Below are positions 57,701-64,000 of a DNA stretch of 64,000 bases, one piece after another. Made by a program: the position numbers and the translations under genes. Every line of letters begins with the position of its first letter. Within the stretch, counting starts at the first letter, position 1. The DNA lies in contig NC_089390.1 in NCBI RefSeq assembly GCF_003171515.1, positions 2,604,001 to 2,668,000 of the forward strand, read 5' to 3'. Source of the DNA: Pyrenophora tritici-repentis. Taxonomy: Eukaryota > Ascomycota > Dothideomycetes > Pleosporales > Pleosporaceae. The notes under the pieces were generated by a model. The model ran no database searches, was not told where the DNA came from, and was given only the letters and a program-made list of their open reading frames with translations.

Positions 57701-58289
57701 GCTCCATGTGTGTTCGTAAACTGGGCCTTGTATATGCGCGATGAATGGTCGCGAGCGAGCGAGTATGTGATCAGGAAGCCGAGCGTAGTCTGTACGACGA
57801 AGATTTGCGAGTCGGGTCGAAGTAATACATCTGTATTTGGACCGTATGTTTTGACAGACTGCTCTGAACGCAGTACAGAGGCCAGAACGACCGTAGGCTT
57901 GGGAAGATATCAGTGACTGAGCGAATAGACGACCGGATAAACAATACCTTTGTCTGCCACACTGTGAGAGTCGTCCTGGTAAGAGTTGCAAACATGTGAC
58001 CGCTCCTAGTCACTCTAATTGCAATTATAATGCCATGTATGTCGTCCTCAACCGGCTGGTTCGCTGCGGCTACTTGCGGCAATTGCGTGTCTTTCGTCTC
58101 TTTCGTCGTACTTTTCTTCTCCGTGAATGTCTCATTATTTGCCTGAGTTGTCGTGGCGGCGCCCGATCCGTCATGTTTCTCGTCTGATTGCTTGTGCTCC
58201 ACGCCATCGTGAGAGATGTGCGTGCGCCCTGGCTCCGTACGTTTGGTGGCCGCAAAGACGGAGGGCGACGAGATGGGCCAATACGTCAT
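54768..58289 (-). CDS. RIC1: RIC1, subunit of the Ric1–Rgp1 GEF for Ypt6/Rab6
   Basis: Five exons in phase: 58289–57948, 57897–56485, 56433–56166, 56118–55631 and 55562–54768, encoding 1101 residues. Introns are 47–68 bp. It opens MTYWPISSPSVFAATKR, the family start, followed by a Lys/Thr-rich insertion. The N-terminal half is a WD-like propeller (HGIIIAIRVTRSGHMFATLT, TVWQTKPTVV, LTVLAYSPDGYCLFAGYENG, AVISNDGRYVAIAGKRGLAH). The C-terminal helical part has LPALLRSHLAQFNHPAALHL, HALEILLHEVLDEE and KELARFLMALDES, characteristic of the RIC1 domain. With Rgp1 it activates Ypt6 at the Golgi for retrograde endosome-to-Golgi transport. Length is normal and no break is seen. Rgp1 is not in this window. 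Confidence 0.95.
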
Positions 58290-59296
58290 GGCGCTTTACC
58301 GCAAGCGATGGCTGCATTTGCGCGCGCCCATCTCACTGCGGGGATGTGTACTTCATGGAGTTCATGCTAGCTGGCTTGGTTCGGGTGGAGTGGCTGTGGA
58401 GTTTGGCGGTCAACCTGTTGACCCGCACGAGGCGCAGCACTTTGTGGCTGCAGGTCCGTGCACAGTTGACCGACTCCCGTATTTTGGTAGGTACCGGTAG
58501 ATATTAGTAATGATCTACTATACACGAGCTGTTATCACGATGCATCTACCTGCTGGAGCTAATGCATACTTCCAACCTGGTTGTGCAAAGTGGCGTGGAC
58601 TTTGGATAAGCGTGATCATGATTACCCAATCAGGAAGGAAACCGGAAGCCATCGACTGCGGTGGTTCCACCAACATGAGTTTCGGGGGTCGTGCTTATGT
58701 CGCCAACTGCTTGGTTTCGTGCCAGCTGGTGATCGCCATATAGATAAAATGATTGACACGGAGGTTTTCGATAACATTGAACTAATACCGCAAACTCAAG
58801 AGCTGTCGTTCTTGAAAACTGTCGAATCGGCGGAAGATGGATTACAAACATCTAAGTAGACGATCAGGAAGAGTAATGAAAATTATAGGTCTCTCATACA
58901 CAAGGATGATCTCTCGTTGTATGGGTTTGCGTATAGCCCCGCATCTAAGCCGTGTATTGATTGCGCTGGTTCCTGACTACAGTACTTGCTGAAGTGCATA
59001 ATATACCATCTATCAGTTTAACTAGAACTCTTCCTATAACTACATCTTATTATTAATAATACCAAAGTGTGTGTCGCATCTGATATTGCCTTGGGTAGGG
59101 TGATTCTGCTAGTGAATCATTGGTTTCGGAAGGCTTACTAGATCGCTACCGCTACCCGACACAGAATTTTCACATGCATGGTACTAACAAGAACATGAGA
59201 TTACCAACAATCTGACAGCGTCTAGTCGTACACGTGTATGTTTATTGTATGTGGTTATATTTTCACTATTACTCATTTTTTTCATCAATCACATAC
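58290..59296. other. Gene-free interval between RIC1 and tRNA-Leu
   Basis: The first ~250 bp should hold the RIC1 promoter. Frames here mostly shadow RIC1. 58860–59290 is AT-rich with no recognised feature. Confidence 0.5.
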
Positions 59297-59394
59297 GGTG
59301 AGATGGCCGAGTTGGTTATGGCGCCAGGTTAAGGTTATCTTAACACATATTCCTGGTCACGAAAGTGGCGTGGGTTCGAGTCCCACTCTCATCA
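59297..59394 (+). tRNA. tRNA-Leu (anticodon AAG) with 16-nt intron
   Basis: The acceptor GGTGAGA pairs with TCTCATC. The D arm is GCC...GGC, the anticodon stem is CCAGG/CCTGG, and the T arm is GTGGG-TTCGAGT-CCCAC. The anticodon loop TTAAGGT puts AAG at 59331–59333, reading CUU leucine codons. A 16-nt intron (59335–59350) sits after position 37 and contains CTTAA, complementary to the anticodon, as usual in eukaryotic pre-tRNAs. The type II variable arm (TCAC-GAAA-GTGG) supports leucine. Confidence 0.94.
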
Positions 59395-60004
59395 GCATTC
59401 GTCTGGCTTCAGTCAGATACCCCAGGTTCTTTTTTTGGTTGTTGTGAAGGAGAGATACATCACACCCACCTTTTTTTGGCACCTGCCATGAACACGCTAC
59501 AAACTCTACCCCTCTACATCTAAGCGACCAACAGCATTATATACATCTGCATACATGATAACTGGATACCCTGCGGGATTTCCTTTTTGTGGTGAAGATC
59601 AAGGAACAAACTCTCATGCACCCTTTTTTGCACCTGGCACGAGCACGCTGCGAACTCCATGTCCCCCTACATTTGCACGACAACAATGGCATTATATACA
59701 TCTTTATATAGGATAATTCAATACTTGGGAATCATGTGGAGTCACTATGTCTTTGGTTCGTTTGAGTAAAGCTTGGGTATGGCATAACACCACGTCGTGA
59801 CTACATATGCAGACATGGACAAAAACATCCGCATTAGCAAAGCAGATAAGCTTAGATTAGTCACAATTGTATCATGAAGTTTGTTAACATTGTAAGTAAC
59901 GACAGTGTGTTTAGTTAGAAACAATGCTACGGAACTGATCCTTCACAACTCCAACTACATTAACGATAACTACTGCAAACTTCGTCGCATAATCCGGCTA
60001 CACT
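59395..60004. other. Intergenic region carrying an imperfect tandem duplication
   Basis: Between tRNA-Leu and the repeat-protein gene. Contents are the ~155-bp duplicated unit and a Pol III-type T run (TTTTTTT at about 59430) that may end tRNA transcription. Confidence 0.5.
59429..59740. repeat. Imperfect tandem duplication, ~155-bp unit, beside tRNA-Leu
   Basis: Two adjacent copies share the same order of landmarks: a T run, then TGGCACCTGCCATGAACACG versus TGCACCTGGCACGAGCACG, an ACTC(T/C)A block, and CATTATATACATCT in both. Copies differ by many substitutions and small indels, so the duplication is old. Confidence 0.75.
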
Positions 60005-60657
60005 CTACTGCGACTCATCGTCCTCAGTATTGGGCGTAGGGGAAGGTCGTTCTGGAACGGGCAGTGCACTACGTGTAGGTCTCGGTAGTGGGACAGGAGT
60101 CGGACGAACAGAGGTGGCAAAGGTGCGGCTCCTTGAGGGGCGGCTAATTGCTAGTCAGCACAACCAAGCAAATCGTCTGTTAAGTATGTACGTACGGCAC
60201 GGGCGAAAAACTGGGAACGGGTCCACGGCTGACCGATGGGCGGGGGAAACCTCCAGTGGGAGCTGGGAAACTGGGGAAGGGACCGCTGGGGAAGCCGGGA
60301 AAGCCTCCAGTAGGGGCTGGTGCTCCTCCACCGGGGAATCCAGGAAAGCCGCCTGTGGGTGCTGGGAAGCTGGGGAAAGGTCCGCTGGGGAAACCAGGGA
60401 AGCCTCCAGTAGGGGTTGGTGCTCCTCCACCAGGGAATCCAGGAAAGCCGCCTGTAGGTGCTGGGAAGCTGGGGAAGGGCCCGCTGGGGAAGCCCCCAGG
60501 GAAGCTAGGCACGGGAGGAGGAGAGCCGCTTGGGGGTGCTGGAACTTGAGGGGCGGCAGCAACTAGGCTGTTGAAGAGTCAGTAAGGTTCAGTGTTGTTA
60601 ACAGTAAGTTGCATACCTGGTCAAACCCAGGGTGTAGCAAGCGGAAGAGATCTTCAT
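60005..60657 (-). CDS. Small secreted Pro/Gly/Phe-rich repeat protein
   Basis: Three exons, 60657–60617, 60567–60196 and 60143–60005, join in phase and encode 183 residues. Introns are 49 and 52 bp. A signal peptide (MKISSACYTLGLTSLVAA) precedes APQVPAPPSG. The centre consists of a 33-residue (99-bp) unit repeated two and a half times, each copy starting SGPFPSFPAPTGGFPGFP and continuing with a GGGAP(T/A)PT variant. The tail has a PRPSRSRTFATSVRP stretch and ends acidic (NTEDDESQ). There are no cysteines after the signal peptide and no enzyme fold; low-complexity composition suggests a wall-associated or secreted structural or effector-like protein. I do not recognise a named family. The second intron is the least certain splice; without it the chain stops after PVPYVHT. 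Confidence 0.78.
60246..60488. repeat. 99-bp coding minisatellite inside the secreted protein gene
   Basis: Two full copies (60390–60488 and 60291–60389) and a partial third (60246–60290) are almost identical at DNA level. One visible difference between full copies is the Thr/Ala change in GGGAP(T/A)PT. Such near-identity suggests recent expansion or ongoing homogenisation. Confidence 0.85.
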
Positions 60658-62332
60658 GGTGATTTTTTCTTGCGTTTTCTAGTCGGAGGATGTTTGCTTG
60701 TTGAACAAGTCGAGGTAACGCGAAGATACCAGTGCTTTATATGCTCTTGAAGGCATACTAAAAGGCTAAAGTTTCTCCATAGTCCTGCAAGTCGTAGATT
60801 GACAGCGAGTCCAGTGCCATCTGCTTGGGTGTCAACATCATGTTATGCAGATGAGATATTGCGGACGCGCAATCTGTGTGGAGTCTACACCACTTCACTC
60901 GCCTTGAACCAGGCAAAGCACCATGTACCTGTATGCTACGGTAAAATTCAATATGATGCAGATGAGTTGTCGACTAAATGATAAAGACTGATGTCTCTAT
61001 CACGTCACTGCCCATCGATTTTGCACGGGTTACAGAGCGGAAGCGTCCAGAATCCTCAGGACCTGATGATCAATTGCCAAAATCAGCATGCTAGGAATCA
61101 CACCCCGGCTTGCTTGGTAGCACGCGTGCTAAGCATTGGAGCAGCTTGATTGAGCACCCTAGTCGTTGGGAGTTGACGACAATCTTCCTAGCTATGGGAC
61201 CATGCGGAGGTTGATCCAGAACTCGGGTATGGTCCGAGCAGTGTGCGGGATACGACAAAAGATAGAGTAAACCTGGATGTTTGAACATCCAATTGCATGC
61301 AGTTGTAGTACTCATTCCACAATCGCCGATGCACTCTCGTCTGGAACTGAAGAGAGATGCTTTGCTTGAAACAGATTGATTATTTCTCCTTTCAGTGGCT
61401 TTCGAGTAACATATAACTGGGCTAGAATGTGGTACCAGGGACTTCTTTCGGAAAGACTATTTGAGATGCTGTTTATAGATACGTTTCCGTAACAGTCATG
61501 ATAACAGGACCACCGGCGTTTACTGTCGGCAATGTCGATTGTCCTAGAATCAGTGTACCTGACGAGGTAGATTTAAACATCCTTCCATTACCCGCAGGCC
61601 GGTCGGCAGGAATTATCCGGTAGTAATTATCATTGCGGGGAACGATCGCAGCTGCTTTTCTGGGGTAGCTCGTACTTGCATGATGGTATTCCTTAATCAA
61701 TGCGTTGCAGAAATCCGCGCCTCCTGTTATTGCGTAACCTATAGACGTCCTCGGAGGTCAGGAACCATTCGGAGAGGCTCAAATTGATATGCAATATAAC
61801 TGGAAGATGATCATTCGCTGCATAGCGCGATGCCGCAATAGGTTCTGGATTGAGACGGGGATTTAAGTGAGGCAATCTGAATGTTCATACCCCAGTCAAG
61901 GCTAAAAGGATGTATTTGCTGCGGTTCGACAGAAAAGCCTAACAGGCCTTTGCAGCCCTACAAAAGTCGCATGGTAGGAAATCACGCCAGAGATGCAATG
62001 TAGGAGCGGGGACACCAAGCAGCTGGCCGTAGCTGGGTCCTAGGTAAGAGGCAGGGTCGTTGTATAACAGTGAAGGCTTTTGAAATTGCCATGCTTAGAT
62101 TGGGAACATGATATGGGCCTTGACTGTTCATGAAGCACGGAAGTCCGACAAAGATGGAGTTGGGAGTGATGCCCTGGTGATGGCCCGGTACGTCGCATTT
62201 TAGACGCCCAGGGCGCTTGTCTCATTTGGGTTAGTGGTGCAGAACCTCGACCCGCTTCTCAGAAAAAGTTCGGGAAGTCGCGACATGTTGCGACTGAACT
62301 GAGAGACGGCAACACCACGAACAAGTCTCAAT
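60658..62332. other. Gene-poor interval before PUF6, with one possible orphan exon
   Basis: About 1.7 kb. The start holds the repeat-protein promoter. The only protein-like stretch is a possible minus-strand exon at 61738–61473, listed separately. The last ~100 bp are the PUF6 leader. Confidence 0.45.
61473..61738 (-). CDS. Possible terminal exon of an unrecognised small protein
   Basis: A minus-strand frame opens at a plausible acceptor (GTCTATAG at 61746–61739) and reads YAITGGADFCNALIKEYHH, then AAAIVPRNDNYYRIIPAD, and ends VIMTVTETYL. Text is protein-like, with no low complexity. Upstream, a frame with LPVILHINLSLSEWF at about 61.8 kb could be part of the preceding exon, but I could not build a complete in-phase model with a start codon. 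It might be a decayed or unusually spliced gene. Confidence 0.28.
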
Positions 62333-64000
62333 ATGGCCGGCATTAAAAGAAAATCCGCGGGCGCAACTGCGCCCGAAATCAAGACCAAGAGCAAAAAGGT
62401 CAAAGTCGATAAGCCTACCTCGAAGCACGAGTCGAAACACGAAGTCAAGCCTGCGAAGAAACCATCCAAATCCAAAAAGGAAGAGAGCCCTGGTGGATCC
62501 GAAGAGTCGGACACTAGCGAGCAGGAAAACGGCTTTTATGGTTTCTCCGCTGCCGAGGGCGCAGATGTAGACATGAGCGATGCAGAAAGCAGCGAGGAGA
62601 TTGAGGAACAGGATGCAAAGTCAAACGGCAAGACACGCAAGCGCAAGGATGACACAGAATCATCGAAGAAGCCCAAAGGCGATGTATCTGAGTCAAAATT
62701 GGCGGGTCTAAACTGTAAGGTCTTGAGAGGATTACGTTCGAAGCACCAGGCTAATTGTGTCTCCAGCGAACAACTCACGAGAAGCGCATGCGAAGCAAAA
62801 GGCCCTCGCCAAAGAACGAAAAGCTGCCAAGCCAAACGCTGACATAATTGAGCGCTCGAAGAAGCTTTGGGAGAAGCTTAGGTTGAAGTCGCACGTTGAC
62901 AAGGACGAACGAAAGGAGCTCGTTAAGGAGCTATTCGAAATCATCACAGGCAGAGTCAAGGACTTCGTCTTCAAGCATGACTCTGTACGTGTCATTCAGA
63001 CGGCGATAAAGTACTCGACTATGGAGCAAAGGCGAATGATCGCAAGGGAGCTGAAGGGCGAGTTCAAGGTCCTGGCCGAGGGCAAGTACTCCAAGTTCTT
63101 GATCGCCAAGTTGGTGGAGAAAGGGTAAGCAGACCAGCCACACAATCCACTCCAGAACTAATGGGAACAGAGACCCCGAAATTCGCGATCTTGTCATTAC
63201 TGAATTCTACGGCCACGTCAAGCGCATGATCAACCATCCCGAAGCCGCATGGATACTGGACGATATATACCGGGCTGTTGCAACTCCGGAGCAGAAGAGC
63301 CGCCTACTGCGTGAGTGGTACGGGCCCGAATTCTCCATCAAGGGCCTTGACACGAAGGGCACCGATAGCGCAGAGTTGTCAGTCATCATAAAAGAATCGC
63401 CCGAGAAGAGGAAACCCATCATGGACTATCTGGAGAACCAGACCAATGCACTCATTCAGAAGAAACTCACGGGTTTCACGATGCTGCACGATGCTATGTT
63501 GCAATATTTCCTCGTTTGCGAGCCCGGGACTGAACAAGCGAACGACTTCCTCGAACACCTCAAGCCCGACCCAACAATCAAGGAAGGCGAAGAGGCCGAC
63601 AACGTGGATTTGTTGAAGAATCTTGCCTTCACAAAGTCGGGTTCGCGGCTAATGTCACTGTGCTTCGCCTATGGCACAGCCAAGGACCGCAAGCTCTTTT
63701 TGCGGCCGTACAAGGACACAATCGAAACCATGGCTTTCGATCAACATGCTCATCACGTCCTCCTTGCCGCAATGGCAGTCACTGATGACACCAAGCTATC
63801 AGCCAAATCCATCTTTAGCGAACTTCTACCAAACAATGACAGTCTCGCCGAAAAGGTGTTGAACCTTGTTAACGACACTCGCGCACGTACAGTTCTGTTG
63901 TACCCATTTGTTGCAGATGCCAAGTGGCTATTGGATGACAACACACGGGAGCGATTGTCCGAGTTGTACACTATTCGCCAGAAAACATCCAAGAAGGACC
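62333..64000 (+). CDS. PUF6: PUF6-type Pumilio-repeat ribosome-biogenesis protein (3' end outside window)
   Basis: Exons 62333–62714, 62767–63124 and 63171 onward join in phase; the gene is cut by the window end at 64000. It starts MAGIKRKSAGATAPEIKTK with a Lys/Glu-rich, nucleolar-type N-terminus. The fold region opens ADIIERSKKLWEKLRLKSHV and continues with KELVKELFEIITGRVKDFVF and KHDSVRVIQTAIKYST. Then come KYSKFLIAKLVEKGDPEIRD, VKRMINHPEAAWILDDIYR, FTMLHDAMLQYFLV and FTKSGSRLMSLCFAYGTAKD. These Puf-like repeats and their spacing match Puf6/KIAA0020 (PUM3) rather than classical PUF regulators. Homologues act in 60S subunit assembly and, in yeast, in localised repression of ASH1 mRNA. At least 520 residues are encoded here. 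Confidence 0.95.

Noticed and set aside
60030..60566. 178-codon plus-strand frame across the repeat region
   Set aside because: It is the antisense translation of the Pro/Gly repeat gene; only the minus strand has a signal peptide and consistent splice sites.

Overview
This is a eukaryotic, filamentous-ascomycete chromosome segment. Genes are interrupted by short GT–AG introns, mostly 46–99 bp with CTAAC/CTGAC branch points. The products are typical of Pezizomycotina: an ascomycete laccase, a PL3 pectate lyase, a 'tachykinin family' regulator, and a relic of the giant fungal DUF6606/DUF3638 protein. The mix fits Dothideomycetes, probably Pleosporales, but that placement is inference. Exon boundaries were worked out by hand from splice signals, reading phase and remembered family sequence; nothing was searched.

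Layout. 1–9.7 kb: a conserved single-pass membrane protein (minus), about 4 kb without genes, a conserved serine-rich fungal protein (plus), and a tRNA-like Pol III gene (minus). 10.05–14.3 kb: a badly decayed DUF3638-family pseudogene (minus). 15.0–26.6 kb: a secreted pectate lyase (minus), an F-box protein (minus) divergent from a Sir2 deacetylase (plus), a laccase (minus) and a Thr-rich secreted protein (plus). 26.6–31.0 kb: no gene recognised. 31.0–41.0 kb: an RNase P Rpp40-like subunit (minus), the mitochondrial SAM carrier (minus), a Swt21/WRAP53-like WD protein (plus), a GNAT acetyltransferase (plus) and an eight-exon WDR48/UAF1 orthologue (plus). 42.3–58.3 kb: DNA2 nuclease-helicase (minus), mitochondrial oxodicarboxylate carrier (plus), an I78-type inhibitor-like small protein (plus), a tachykinin-family regulator (minus) and RIC1 (minus). 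59.3–64 kb: an intron-containing tRNA-Leu(AAG), a ~155-bp imperfect tandem repeat, a secreted Pro/Gly/Phe repeat protein (minus), and PUF6 (plus), which runs off the window end.

Most of the window is housekeeping: DNA replication, ribosome biogenesis, RNA processing, Golgi trafficking and mitochondrial transport. Secreted or accessory genes sit among the gene-poor stretches (15–31 kb and 60–62 kb). There is no secondary-metabolite cluster, intact transposon or CRISPR. The most unusual items are: the DUF3638 relic, whose in-frame stops all fall where a C-to-T change in CAA/CAG/CGA would put them; an apparent +1 frameshift in otherwise complete DNA2; an 11-nt micro-exon in the oxodicarboxylate carrier; a tRNA-like gene with excellent A and B boxes but an unresolvable anticodon arm; and the 33-residue repeat secreted protein. 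I did not find a clearly new multi-gene system.
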